Shown piece by piece: positions 14,183 through 21,198 of a stretch of 21,198 nt of DNA. The first letter of the stretch is position 1, and each line of letters begins with the position of its first letter. The notes under the pieces were generated by a model that was given only the letters and a program-made list of their open reading frames with translations, was not told the DNA's origin and ran no database searches. Source of the DNA: JBHEKP01 sp041859375 (GTDB taxonomy: Bacteria; Hydrogenedentota; Hydrogenedentia; Hydrogenedentales; CAITNO01); NCBI GenBank assembly GCA_041859375.1, contig JBHEKP010000060.1, positions 1 to 21,198 on the forward strand. Reading direction: 5' to 3'. The translations under genes were made by a program, and so were the position numbers.

Positions 14183-15781
14183 CTATCCGCCGGGGGGGAG
14201 GCAGCGGTAGGCGTACAGGTTGTGCATGCCCAGAAAGACATGCCGGTCGTAGAGCACGCCATTCCGTTTCAGCATGCTCTCCAGTTCCTGGCGCTGCTGC
14301 AGGCTTTCCCGCCCCGAATAAAGGCACCAGGCGCCCCGTCCCTCCCCCAGGATCGCCGCCGTCTGCGCCGGAATGGACGCCGCGTCCGGCTCGTGAAGCA
14401 CCGGCACCCCCAAGTCAGGCGCGTTAAACAGCAGCACCCGCCGCAGGTTCCAGTCATTTGTGAGCGCCGTGTCCGTTTCCGCCGCCCGCTCACGGAGCAG
14501 ACCGGCCATGCCAAGAAAATCCTGCCGCACCGGCAGGAGCAGTTCAAGCCGCGCCGACCAGGCCAGGGGGACAATGAGCAGCGCCGCAAGCCCCCACCGG
14601 GCGCCGCGCCACCGCAGCCCCGCCGCCGCGCCGGCGCAGGCAAGGTAAAGACAGGGCCAGGCAAACATCACATACCGCGTCTGGAACGCGTGGTGCTTCC
14701 AAAACACCGCCGCCGCGAAGAGCAGCAGCACCGGCGCGAGAAACCCCAGCAGGGGCAGGGCGGGCGCACGCGCCGCCCAGTGGACCGCCCTGCCGCCGCG
14801 CCCCTCCCGCCACGACCGGAACAGCACCAGCAAGCACAGCACCGTGCCCAGCAGATAGGTCCGTGCCAGGGCAAGCTCCAATGGCTGGCGCAGCGACAAC
14901 CAGAACACGGTGCCCGGCGGCAGCTCCGCCTCGTTGTATTTGGGGGGGAACCCGATGGTCCAGCGCAACAGCTCGTTGTCAGGATAGAACATGAACCCCG
15001 CCAGGTCGTTCCGCGGCTCCGCGTCCCGAACCGCCACCAGCCGCGCCAGCGAACCCGCCTCCGGCGGGGGCACGCCGGGATCCGGCGCGGGTTTCAGCGT
15101 TGCCACCCAGGGCAGCACGGAAAGCACGATGAGCACGTGCGCCACGCCCCAGAGAAAGTTCCGCCGCCATTTCTTCGGCCCGGAGAGCAGCAGAAACAGC
15201 CCCTGTGCCGCAAAAAGCAGCGGGGTGAACAAATGGGTCCACACCAGTGTCAGATTCATCACCAGGTGCAGCGCAAGCCACCTTTTCCCGCCGCGCCCCC
15301 CCACCGTCCATTCCGAAAGCGCCCACAGCGACACCAGCGCCAGCAGGGTAACCATGGCGTAAACCCGGATGTTCTGCCCGTGAAAAATGTGCAGCGGAGA
15401 AAGGCACAGGCAGCACGCTGCCGCAAACCCGGCCAGCCGCCCGAAACTGCGGCGGCCCCAGGCGTACAGCACCGGCACCGCCGCGCAGCCCATCGCCACG
15501 GAAATCAGCCGCAACCACAATATCGAGCCGGGGGCCAGTTTCGCACAGTAATACTGTAGGGCGTAATACAGCGGAACCAGATCGGGGTTGTCCCCCTTCT
15601 GGCTTTCTATGAACGCGCCAAAACCCGGACTGTCCAGACGCGCCGCGGAAATGTACTCATCCATCCACACGGATTCATGGGTAATGCCCCAAAGCCTTAA
15701 AAACAGCGCAAGACCGGCCAAAAATAGCAGGTCCACCATCCATGAGGCGGTTTTTCGGGGGATAAGGGCTCTCTCAGGCAT
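14183..15781 (-). CDS. GT-C family glycosyltransferase, ArnT/PMT-like membrane protein
   Basis: 532 aa with about ten hydrophobic segments, the first starting at residue 15. After it comes WMDEYISAARL, whose D41-E42 match the acidic pair in the first extracytoplasmic loop of GT39/GT83 (PMT/ArnT) enzymes, which use polyprenyl-phosphate sugars to glycosylate proteins or lipids. HGQNIRVYAM and a charged periplasmic C-terminal domain (about 430-532) fit this topology. Donor and acceptor are unknown. The frame is open to 15931, but the ATG at 15781 has GGAG six bases before it and puts the first membrane segment just after the start; the upstream part is hydrophilic and crosses a hairpin. It is convergent with dCMP deaminase and divergent from the EIIA gene. 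Confidence 0.8.
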   Translation of the reverse strand: MPERALIPRKTASWMVDLLFLAGLALFLRLWGITHESVWMDEYISAARLDSPGFGAFIESQKGDNPDLVPLYYALQYYCAKLAPGSILWLRLISVAMGCAAVPVLYAWGRRSFGRLAGFAAACCLCLSPLHIFHGQNIRVYAMVTLLALVSLWALSEWTVGGRGGKRWLALHLVMNLTLVWTHLFTPLLFAAQGLFLLLSGPKKWRRNFLWGVAHVLIVLSVLPWVATLKPAPDPGVPPPEAGSLARLVAVRDAEPRNDLAGFMFYPDNELLRWTIGFPPKYNEAELPPGTVFWLSLRQPLELALARTYLLGTVLCLLVLFRSWREGRGGRAVHWAARAPALPLLGFLAPVLLLFAAAVFWKHHAFQTRYVMFAWPCLYLACAGAAAGLRWRGARWGLAALLIVPLAWSARLELLLPVRQDFLGMAGLLRERAAETDTALTNDWNLRRVLLFNAPDLGVPVLHEPDAASIPAQTAAILGEGRGAWCLYSGRESLQQRQELESMLKRNGVLYDRHVFLGMHNLYAYRCLPPGG

Positions 15782-15787
15782 TACCCG

Positions 15788-15791
15788 CTCC
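15788..15791 (-). promoter_or_regulatory. Ribosome binding site deciding the start at 15781
   Basis: GGAG with a six-base spacer to the ATG at 15781. None of the four further upstream in-frame ATG codons (15802, 15838, 15859, 15931) has a comparable site. Confidence 0.55.
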
Positions 15792-15871
15792 GCTTGCGGC
15801 ATGTTCACTGTGTTGCGCCATGCCCTAAAGTCTAGCATTTTCCCGAAAAGGGATGTCATCACCAATGGCGG

Positions 15872-15895
15872 TAAAACAAGCCCTTTTTCGGGCTT
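15872..15895 (-). other. Hairpin with short T tract in the glycosyltransferase leader
   Basis: AAGCCC and GGGCTT (15895-15890 and 15883-15878) around a six-base loop, followed on the minus strand by GTTTT. It lies about 95 bases before the start codon. It could be a weak attenuator or leader structure; too short to call a terminator firmly. Confidence 0.35.
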
Positions 15896-15930
15896 CAATT
15901 GAATTTCTCCCCCTTGGGAACTGAAAAGCA

Positions 15931-15959
15931 TTGCGAAGTATGCATCATAATGATAGAAT
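15931..15959 (+). promoter_or_regulatory. Promoter of the EIIA-zinc ribbon gene
   Basis: TTGCGA (15931-15936), a spacer of exactly 17 bases, then TAGAAT (15954-15959), preceded by TGA that makes it an extended -10. The predicted start is near 15966, giving a leader of about 62 bases. Confidence 0.65.
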
Positions 15960-16027
15960 TATGCCTGTAAACTGTGGATGGTCGCGTTTCTTTTCGCATT
16001 TTTCAACTTGTTTGCGAGGATATACCC

Positions 16028-16858
16028 ATGTTGCTGACAGATTTCATCGAACTGAGTTGCGTTGTTCCCGCCATGACCAGCAAGACCAAGGCGGATGTGC
16101 TCAAGGACCTCACCCACCTGCTGTTTGAGAAGAAAAAACTGAAGGGGGTCGAGCCCGCCCTTGACCAGATCATGGCCCGCGAAATCACCGAAAGCACCGG
16201 CATCGGCCACGGCATCGCCGTACCCCACGCCCGCGTTTCCGGCCTGAAATCCCTCTACTGCGCGGTGGGCCGGGTCGCCGAAGGCATTGACTTCGCCGCC
16301 GTGGACAAAAAACCCGTCCATCTGGTCTTTCTCATCTGCTATCCCCCGACGCAGCAGACCACCTACCTGAACTTCGTCGCCACCCTCGCCAAACTGCTCC
16401 GCATCCCCGAGCATTTCAAGGCCCTGGTCAACGCGCCCGGTGCCGCGGACATCCACACCGTGCTCATGGAAATGTCGAACAAGCTGGTCGCCCCGGAGGA
16501 ATACTACGCCAAGAAGATGAAGGCGGACCCGGAGCTCCTGCAGGCGCGCGACGCCCACGCGGACCTCATCCTGCTGGCGCGCCTTCAGATGTGCCAGGAA
16601 ATGTACGAGTCCGCCAAGTCGGGCAAGAAGCAGATCAAGCAGCGGATGGACAACATCCGCAGCCTGGTGGACGCGCGGATCATGCGCCATTACGACCGGC
16701 TCATGACAGCCCGCCCGCCCGCCCTGGTGCCGGTGGAGGGGGACACCTGCCAGGGCTGCTTCATGCGCCTCCCCTCCCAGTTCGCCCAGAAGGTCCGCGA
16801 GGATTCGGACCACATCCACACCTGCCCGAACTGCAGCAGGTTCATCTACATCGTGTGA
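16028..16858 (+). CDS. PTS EIIA (PtsN-like) domain fused to a C4 zinc ribbon
   Basis: 276 aa. Residues 1-150 form an EIIA type-2/PtsN-like domain; H67 in GIGHGIAVPHARV is the expected phosphorylated His. A charged helical linker, probably coiled coil (about 155-230), leads to a C-terminal zinc ribbon (C241, C244, C266, C269 in CQGCFMRLP...CPNCSRFIYIV) of the type found in zf-RING_7/CdsZ proteins. The EIIA domain suggests phosphate relay from HPr or NPr; the zinc ribbon usually binds nucleic acid or protein, so this may be a regulator rather than a sugar importer, an inference supported by the lack of any EIIB/EIIC gene here. GAGGA seven bases before the ATG sets the start; the earlier in-frame ATG at 15974 has no ribosome binding site. 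The cNMP-binding gene follows after 123 bases. Confidence 0.88.
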   Translation: MLLTDFIELSCVVPAMTSKTKADVLKDLTHLLFEKKKLKGVEPALDQIMAREITESTGIGHGIAVPHARVSGLKSLYCAVGRVAEGIDFAAVDKKPVHLVFLICYPPTQQTTYLNFVATLAKLLRIPEHFKALVNAPGAADIHTVLMEMSNKLVAPEEYYAKKMKADPELLQARDAHADLILLARLQMCQEMYESAKSGKKQIKQRMDNIRSLVDARIMRHYDRLMTARPPALVPVEGDTCQGCFMRLPSQFAQKVREDSDHIHTCPNCSRFIYIV

Positions 16859-16917
16859 TCCCCCCGTGCCGGGAACAAACCCTGCGCGGTGGAGTGTATA
16901 CGTTTTCGGCGGAATCG

Positions 16918-16959
16918 CGGCCCGGCTGCCTGTGCGCCGGGCCGTTCCGGTTGCCGGAA
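16918..16959 (+). other. Tandem perfect hairpins in the leader of the cNMP-binding gene
   Basis: Hairpin 1: CGGCCCGGC (16918-16926) with GCCGGGCCG (16936-16944), nine pairs and a nine-base loop. Hairpin 2, directly adjacent: TTCCGG (16945-16950) with CCGGAA (16954-16959), three-base loop. No T run follows, so this is not a standard terminator. The CCGG elements of the two could pair across, giving alternative folds. Confidence 0.5.
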
Positions 16960-16981
16960 AACCGTTCACGGGGAGCAGAGC

Positions 16982-17410
16982 ATGGATGCCGCGAAACTGG
17001 ATGAACTGATTCGAAGGGTGGAGTTTTTCCACGGGCTGGACCGGGAGGACGTGGCCAGGATTTTTTCCAAGGGCATGACCGAGCGGGTCGTCAAGGGCGA
17101 GGTGATCTTCTACAAGGGCACCTCGGGCAACCAGATGTACGTGGTGCTTGGCGGCAAACTGGGGGTGTTCAACGGTGAGAAGCTGCTGGCCACCCTTTAT
17201 CCGGGGGACATGTTCGGCGAAATGGCGCTGGTGAACCGGGAACCGCGCAGCGCCACCGTGAAGGCCGTCGAGGACAGCCTGCTCTTCGTCCTCACCGAAA
17301 CCACCTTCCAGCACCTGCTCACCAAGCGCGTCGCGGTGCAGCTCCTCCTCAACGTGGTGCGCACCATGAGCAAGCGCCTCAAGGAATCAAACGCCCGCCT
17401 CACCTCCTAG
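16982..17410 (+). CDS. Cyclic nucleotide-binding domain protein without DNA-binding domain
   Basis: 142 aa, essentially one cNMP-binding (CAP_ED) domain. GDMFGEMALVNREPRSATV (about 78-96) is the phosphate-binding cassette: the FGE-x-A-L...R-x-A pattern with Glu and Arg that bind the cyclic nucleotide is kept. A C-terminal helix (LLLNVVRTMSKRLKESNARL) follows, but there is no helix-turn-helix, so it is not a Crp/Fnr transcription factor and cannot itself bind the TTGAC palindrome of the hcp region. GGGGAG six bases before the ATG supports the start. It lies downstream of the EIIA-zinc ribbon gene; the pair may form one signalling unit, acting through protein contacts. The ligand (cAMP, cGMP or none) cannot be told. 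Confidence 0.88.
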   Translation: MDAAKLDELIRRVEFFHGLDREDVARIFSKGMTERVVKGEVIFYKGTSGNQMYVVLGGKLGVFNGEKLLATLYPGDMFGEMALVNREPRSATVKAVEDSLLFVLTETTFQHLLTKRVAVQLLLNVVRTMSKRLKESNARLTS

Positions 17411-17465
17411 GCCCCAAGGGGCGGGTTCCCCTCGGCGCTGAAATTTGAGGACGCGGGCGCGCGGT

Positions 17466-17503
17466 GAAAATAAAACGCCCCGCCGCGCGAACGCAACGGG
17501 GCG
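17466..17503 (-). terminator. Rho-independent terminator of the DUF1573 gene
   Basis: CGCCCCG (17482-17476) and CGGGGCG (17503-17497 on the complementary arm) form the stem base, extended by GC-rich pairing inside, followed on the minus strand by TTTTATTTTC. It lies 15 bases past the stop codon. The region 17411-17465 toward the cNMP gene shows only a tight GCCCC-AA-GGGGC repeat. Confidence 0.75.
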
Positions 17504-17517
17504 AAAACTGATTTGGA

Positions 17518-18870
17518 TTAATTTGCGGCGGGCGCCGGAGCAGGCGCGGGTGCGGGCGCAGGGGCCGGGGCAGGGGCCGGAGCCGCAGGCGTATCCGCCA
17601 GATTCGCCACGCCGGGGGGCGGGGCCGCGGGCAGGACAACGGGCTTGGACGCCTCACGACGCTTCATCACATCCCGCGAGGTCGGGAAACGAAGGATCTG
17701 GAAGGGCACCTTGATCTCCGGCGAGTCCGCAAGGTTCGTCTTCAGCACCAGATCCTTGCCCTCCAGCGAGTTGTCGCGGGGCATGTTGTCCAGCCGCACA
17801 ACATAGTGGTTTTCCTTGATCGGGCTCACCTCCACCTTGATCGTGTCAATCGGCGGCACCGCCTCAAGGATCTGGAACTCCTTCACGCGCCCGCCCTGTA
17901 TGCCGATCTGCTGCTTCTCCACCTCGCCCGGGGTCTCGCTGAAGCGGATGGTGATGGCGGGCGGGCTGATCTGCAGCTTGCCGATGACCTGGGCGGAAAC
18001 ATTCACCCAAATCACGGTGCGCGACGGGGAGTCGGTGGTGATCATCACACGGCCGTTCTTAATCCCCTCCGGCAGCGCGCCCTTGCTCTTTATCTCCACC
18101 TCGTAGGCCTTGCCGGGCGTGACTTCCCGGACGGTGTGCTCCATGAAGTCAAGCTGCTGAAGCTCCACCGACTTTATGGCAAAGGTGATGTCCTCCTTGC
18201 GCGCCGTGATTTTAATGACCGCGCTGCGCGGCTCGTCATCCTCAACCCGCTGGAACATCACCTGGTCCGGTTCCACCAGGATCGACGGCATCGCCGTTCC
18301 CTTGAGCTTCAGCACCACGCTCGGGTTCACGGGATCATTCGAGGTGATTGTGATGCTCTTCTCCTGGTGCCCCTGGCGGCCCTTGAGGCTCAGCGACGAG
18401 TTCAGGTTCACTTCCTGGCCGGGCTGGAGGGTCTTGGTCTCAAGCTGCGCCGTCGTGCAGCCGCAACTTGGCCGGACCTCGTTGATTTCCAGCACCGCGT
18501 CGCCCGTGTTCTTCAGCACAAAGGCGTGGTCCACCTTCTCCTCGCTGTCCCTTTCGCCAAAGTCAAACACCGGCTCCGCCACGGTGAGCACCGGATGGGG
18601 ACCCGCGGGGGGCGCGGCGGGGGCGTTGGAATTGGCAGGGTTTACCACGATGGGCGCAGGCGGGGCCGGGGGGGCCGCAGGTGCGGCGGGAGCCGCCGGA
18701 GCCGCCGCCGGGGCGGCGGGGGCGGCCGGGGCCGGGGCGGCCTTTTCAGGAGCCGGGGCCGCCGCGGGGGCCTTGACGGCGGGAACGGGCTCCTCTTTGG
18801 CGCTGCAACCCGCCACCGTCAGAACACACAGAAAAACAAGCAACGGAAACAATACTGCGAACCGTTTCAT
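17518..18870 (-). CDS. DUF1573 lipoprotein with Ala/Pro-rich segments
   Basis: 450 aa. A lipoprotein signal (MKRFAVLFPLLVFLCVLTVA then GC) has its lipobox Cys at 22, so it should be anchored to a membrane on the outer face. Residues 28-92 are Ala/Pro-rich low complexity, a probable spacer. A DUF1573 domain (about 96-193) carries the hallmark NTGDAVLEINEVRPSCGCTT, with SCGCT at 135-139, and LKGTA at its end. Two further immunoglobulin-like beta regions (about 195-410) resemble weaker repeats of the same fold. The last 27 residues are mostly Pro-Ala repeats. GAGAGGA seven bases before ATG 18870 sets the start; the longer open frame to 19266 is antisense to the DUF1080 gene. DUF1573 has no proven activity; a structural or surface-binding role is a guess. 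Own promoter and terminator suggest a single-gene unit. Confidence 0.88.
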   Translation of the reverse strand: MKRFAVLFPLLVFLCVLTVAGCSAKEEPVPAVKAPAAAPAPEKAAPAPAAPAAPAAAPAAPAAPAAPPAPPAPIVVNPANSNAPAAPPAGPHPVLTVAEPVFDFGERDSEEKVDHAFVLKNTGDAVLEINEVRPSCGCTTAQLETKTLQPGQEVNLNSSLSLKGRQGHQEKSITITSNDPVNPSVVLKLKGTAMPSILVEPDQVMFQRVEDDEPRSAVIKITARKEDITFAIKSVELQQLDFMEHTVREVTPGKAYEVEIKSKGALPEGIKNGRVMITTDSPSRTVIWVNVSAQVIGKLQISPPAITIRFSETPGEVEKQQIGIQGGRVKEFQILEAVPPIDTIKVEVSPIKENHYVVRLDNMPRDNSLEGKDLVLKTNLADSPEIKVPFQILRFPTSRDVMKRREASKPVVLPAAPPPGVANLADTPAAPAPAPAPAPAPAPAPAPAAN

Positions 18871-18931
18871 GGGGCAATCCTCTCGCCGCCTCAATGCGGC
18901 ATGGGTCGGTTTAATACTGGGAATTGTGGAG

Positions 18932-18960
18932 ATTCTACCACCACAGGAAACCAAATCCAA
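18932..18960 (-). promoter_or_regulatory. Promoter of the DUF1573 gene
   Basis: On the minus strand: TTGGAT (18960-18955), a 17-base spacer, TAGAAT (18937-18932) with an upstream TGG making an extended -10. The predicted start is near 18925. For the divergent DUF1080 gene, 19040-19147 shows no clean promoter pair, only a TATTAA near 19120. Confidence 0.6.
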
Positions 18961-19147
18961 CTGTTTGGCGGCGGACACGCCGCCCCGCAAGAAAAACGCT
19001 CCCGGCCCCCCCGCGGGTGACAGGCGCGCCGCGCGCCAACCGGCAATTTGCATGAAAGGTCCGGCGGACAGTAGAGTAACCGCCTTGTGTGTTTGCATCC
19101 CCGTCCCCTGTTTATTAATGGACGCCGTTCCGGCGAAGGAGAAAACA

Positions 19148-20254
19148 ATGCGTACCGTGAGACTGGCTTTGTGTGTGTGTCTGCTGGCGGCGCTTTGCGC
19201 CGTTTCGTCCCATGCCCAGACCGTGGCGGAGGGCGAATGGATTAACCTGTTCGACGGCGAGTCCACCTATGGATGGACCCAGTTCGGCGACGCGGCCTGG
19301 GAGGTGAAGGACGGCGTGCTGGTCTGCGAAAAGGGCACCAGCGGCTTCCTGGCCACCACCTCGCAGTTTGCCGACTTTGAGCTCACCGCCAAAATCCGGG
19401 TCACCGGCGGCGGAAGCGCCGGCTTCGCCGTGCGCACCGGCATCGAGGGCTTTGCCGCCGAAACCGGCGGCGGCGCCCTTTCCATTCCCGCCGGCAAGGA
19501 CGAGTTCAACGAGATCCATGTGAAGGCCGTCGGCGGCAGCGTGGAACTCTCCCTCAACGGCAGCGCCGTGCCCGTCACGGTCACCCGGCCCCTCGGCTAT
19601 GTGGCCATCCAGTACCAGCGTTACCACGGCGACAAGCGCCCCCCCAAGCTGGCCGTCTCCGAGGTGAAGCTGCGCCCCCTCGGCCTCACCCCCCTCTTCA
19701 ACGGCACGGACCTCACCGGCTGGAACATCATCCCCGACCACAAGTCCAAGTTTGCCGTGGTGGACGGCGCGCTGAACATCACCGACGGCAACGGCCAGAT
19801 TGAGACTGCGGGCACTTACAAGGACTTCGCCCTCCAGCTCGACATCTTCTCCAACGGTGACCACCTCAACAGCGGCGTCTTCTTCCGCACCCCCGTCGGC
19901 GTGTTCTGGAAGGGATACGAGTCCCAGGTGCGCAACGAATGGGTGAAGGACGACCGCACCAAGCCGGTTGACTTCGGCACCGGCGGCGCCTACGGACTCT
20001 GCCCCGCCCGCAAGGTGGTCTCCAGTGACCGCGAATGGTTCAAGAAAACCGTCATCGCCAACGGCAACCACATCGCCGTATGGATCAACGGCTACCAGGT
20101 CAGCGACTTCTACGACACCCGCCCGGTCCACGCCGAAGCCGACGGTAAAAACGGCTACGTGCCCGACGCCGGCACCATCAACCTCCAGGGCCACGACCCG
20201 ACGACCAACCTCTCCTTCAAGAACATCAACATCCAGACCTACCCCGGGAAATAA
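19148..20254 (+). CDS. Secreted protein with two DUF1080 (3-keto-disaccharide hydrolase) domains
   Basis: 368 aa with a Sec signal (MRTVRLALCVCLLAALCAVS, cleavage near SHA-Q). Residues 29-178 (WINLFDGESTYGWTQFGDAAWEVKDGVL) and 180-367 (TPLFNGTDLTGWNIIPDHKSKFAVVDGAL) are two copies of the concanavalin-like DUF1080 fold. The second keeps the usual SGVFFRTP...YESQVRNEW signature (242-264), whereas the first has a shortened GFAVRTGIEG version, so the second is the better candidate for activity. The family includes 3-keto-glycoside hydrolases and many uncharacterised secreted proteins expanded in Planctomycetes and relatives; activity here is inferred. AAGGAG six bases before ATG 19148 fixes the start. 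A strong terminator follows. Confidence 0.92.
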   Translation: MRTVRLALCVCLLAALCAVSSHAQTVAEGEWINLFDGESTYGWTQFGDAAWEVKDGVLVCEKGTSGFLATTSQFADFELTAKIRVTGGGSAGFAVRTGIEGFAAETGGGALSIPAGKDEFNEIHVKAVGGSVELSLNGSAVPVTVTRPLGYVAIQYQRYHGDKRPPKLAVSEVKLRPLGLTPLFNGTDLTGWNIIPDHKSKFAVVDGALNITDGNGQIETAGTYKDFALQLDIFSNGDHLNSGVFFRTPVGVFWKGYESQVRNEWVKDDRTKPVDFGTGGAYGLCPARKVVSSDREWFKKTVIANGNHIAVWINGYQVSDFYDTRPVHAEADGKNGYVPDAGTINLQGHDPTTNLSFKNINIQTYPGK

Positions 20255-20275
20255 CCCCACCGGCAAGGCCTTTCA

Positions 20276-20317
20276 CACGGGCGGCATCCTTTTCACGGAT
20301 GCCGCCCGTGGCGTTTT
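20276..20317 (+). terminator. Rho-independent terminator of the DUF1080 gene
   Basis: ACGGGCGGCATCC (20277-20289) pairs perfectly with GGATGCCGCCCGT (20297-20309), extended by one more C-G pair, with a seven-base loop; GCGTTTTATC follows 22 bases past the stop codon. Confidence 0.85.
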
Positions 20318-20348
20318 ATCAAGCAAAACCCACCCCTGTCCACCCCCC

Positions 20349-20391
20349 AAAAAAACGCCGCCGTTTTTCCCTCTTGGAAAAACGGCGGCGT
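20349..20391 (-). terminator. Rho-independent terminator of the exported-protein gene
   Basis: A perfect 16-pair stem: 20391-20376 with 20370-20355 around a five-base loop, AAGAG. On the minus strand the stem is followed by six T (20354-20349). It lies 25 bases past the stop codon. Confidence 0.88.
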
Positions 20392-20416
20392 ACTTGCGCT
20401 AAACTCTCCGCAACGA

Positions 20417-21046
20417 CTACTTGGCCAGCTTCAACAGGTTGCCGTCGCCCGCTTCGCGGTTCTTGCCCCGGTATCCGGCCTGAAGCGGCACATACCGCCG
20501 CTGCGCCTTCTGCACATCCGACTCCCCGACCGTAAGCCGCTTGTCCGCCACCGCCGACTCCAGGGTCGGAAAAGCGGTGGAGGGGGCGGGCTGCCGGAAC
20601 TGCGCGTTCGGCTCCTCCTCCGTGGCGCAGGCCTCCTCCTTCGCGCCGCAGCAGCCGGCCTCGGCGGGGCATTCCTTTGCCGTCTGCTTTTCAATGTGCA
20701 GCATCGCCGCCTGCTCGTAACTCAAGTCGTTCCCCTCTTTCTTCGGGGGAAGCGGGGCGAAAAGCACGCCGTTTTTCAAGTGCGTTGCAAGCGAACCCGT
20801 CCCCGCGGCCGCGCCCTTGACGCCTTCACCGGCCATCGCCGCCGGATTCTCATACGCGCCCTTCTTCACACCCGCATGGGTGGTGGACACCAGCGACTGC
20901 ACGCCGAGAAGGGTCCACTTGAGCGGACGGAGCGCCGGCTCCTCGGGGTTTCCAAACTGGTCCACCGACTCCGGGGGCACCGCATTGGCCGCGCCCGCCA
21001 GCACAAGCGCCAGCAGTACCATCTTCACTGTCGTCAACTTTGCCAT
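20417..21046 (-). CDS. Exported protein of unknown function with a Cys cluster
   Basis: 209 aa. A signal peptide (MAKLTTVKMVLLALVLAGAA, cleavage near ANA-V) implies export. I do not recognise the family. The mature part has a basic/Gly-Ala stretch (about 55-95: GVKKGAYENPAAMAGEGVKG), then a cysteine cluster CPAEAGCCGAKEEAC (C126, C132, C133, C140) within an acidic region, and a basic C-terminus. The cysteines could form disulphides or bind metal outside the cell. The ATG at 21046 is preceded by GAGAGGG with a seven-base spacer and starts directly at the signal peptide; the in-frame ATG at 21076 would only add ten residues. A strong promoter upstream and its own terminator mark it as a monocistronic, probably well-expressed gene. 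Confidence 0.75.
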   Translation of the reverse strand: MAKLTTVKMVLLALVLAGAANAVPPESVDQFGNPEEPALRPLKWTLLGVQSLVSTTHAGVKKGAYENPAAMAGEGVKGAAAGTGSLATHLKNGVLFAPLPPKKEGNDLSYEQAAMLHIEKQTAKECPAEAGCCGAKEEACATEEEPNAQFRQPAPSTAFPTLESAVADKRLTVGESDVQKAQRRYVPLQAGYRGKNREAGDGNLLKLAK

Positions 21047-21143
21047 GTGCAAGCCCTCTCCTGCCGCAAACAGCATCCAAAGCCCCGTGGCGAAAAACGC
21101 ACCGCCACATGGACCGCCAAATTACAACCATTGTCAAGAATAT

Positions 21144-21172
21144 ATTCTATCCCATCCGGAATCCATTGTCCA
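21144..21172 (-). promoter_or_regulatory. Strong sigma-70-type promoter of the exported-protein gene
   Basis: On the minus strand: TGGACA (21172-21167, five of six to TTGACA), a spacer of exactly 17 bases, TAGAAT (21149-21144, five of six). The predicted start is near 21137, giving a leader of about 91 bases. The rest of the window to 21198 holds no gene that I can see. Confidence 0.75.
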
Positions 21173-21198
21173 GTCTTTTCAAAGCATTATTTTGGGAA

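Noticed and set aside
16982..17410. Crp/Fnr-type transcription factor that could bind the TTGAC palindrome
   Set aside because: The protein ends after the cNMP domain and one helix; there is no helix-turn-helix.
17525..17590. GC-rich repeat resembling a tandem repeat locus
   Set aside because: It is simply the codons of the Pro-Ala tail of the DUF1573 lipoprotein, as is 18620-18775 for its N-terminal linker.
18176..19147. Upstream extension of the DUF1080 frame
   Set aside because: It is antisense to the DUF1573 gene; the signal peptide and AAGGAG place the start at 19148.

Overview
The window is a GC-rich, mostly chromosomal-looking bacterial segment with 16 protein genes I can support. 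I see no tRNA, rRNA, CRISPR array or transposase. A secreted protein with tandem DUF1080 domains, a DUF1573 lipoprotein, an anaerobic-type hybrid cluster protein operon and an EIIA-zinc ribbon fusion together suggest an environmental bacterium, perhaps of the Hydrogenedentota/Planctomycetes neighbourhood. That placement is inference from gene content only.

Layout. 52-2421 (+) encodes a large protein with two TIR/deoxyribosyltransferase-like Rossmann segments and an unrecognised C-terminal half. It runs tail to tail, with no gap, into a PLP-dependent ACC deaminase/D-cysteine desulfhydrase homologue (2422-3516, -). An AT-rich divergent region leads to a small orphan protein (3827-4111, +) with a strong terminator. 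Next come a PurF-like protein lacking the glutaminase cysteine (4203-5624, -) and, divergently, ilvD (5853-7550, +). An apparent four-gene minus-strand operon follows: ferredoxin-like protein (12626-11874), hydroxylamine reductase Hcp, a SAM methyltransferase and a polytopic membrane protein that ends 6 bases from ilvD. A perfect FNR/CRP-type palindrome sits upstream of this operon, between it and a divergent NAD kinase homologue (12843-13613, +). A dCMP deaminase (13691-14173, +) follows, then a GT-C glycosyltransferase (14183-15781, -).

The right part holds an EIIA(PtsN-like)-zinc ribbon fusion (16028-16858, +), a cyclic-nucleotide-binding protein without a DNA-binding domain (16982-17410, +), the DUF1573 lipoprotein (17518-18870, -), divergently a two-domain DUF1080 protein (19148-20254, +), and an exported cysteine-containing protein of unknown function (20417-21046, -).

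How the genes fit together. The ferredoxin-like protein and Hcp form a plausible nitrosative-stress/redox pair under an FNR/HcpR-type site. NAD kinase and dCMP deaminase are housekeeping nucleotide genes, and ilvD is branched-chain amino acid synthesis. EIIA plus the cNMP protein may be a small signalling pair. The features most worth following up are the tandem TIR-like protein, the PurF homologue with Gly instead of Cys at position 2, the shared palindrome between hcp and nadK, a mobile palindromic repeat read in frame inside a membrane protein, and tandem RNA hairpins before the cNMP gene.
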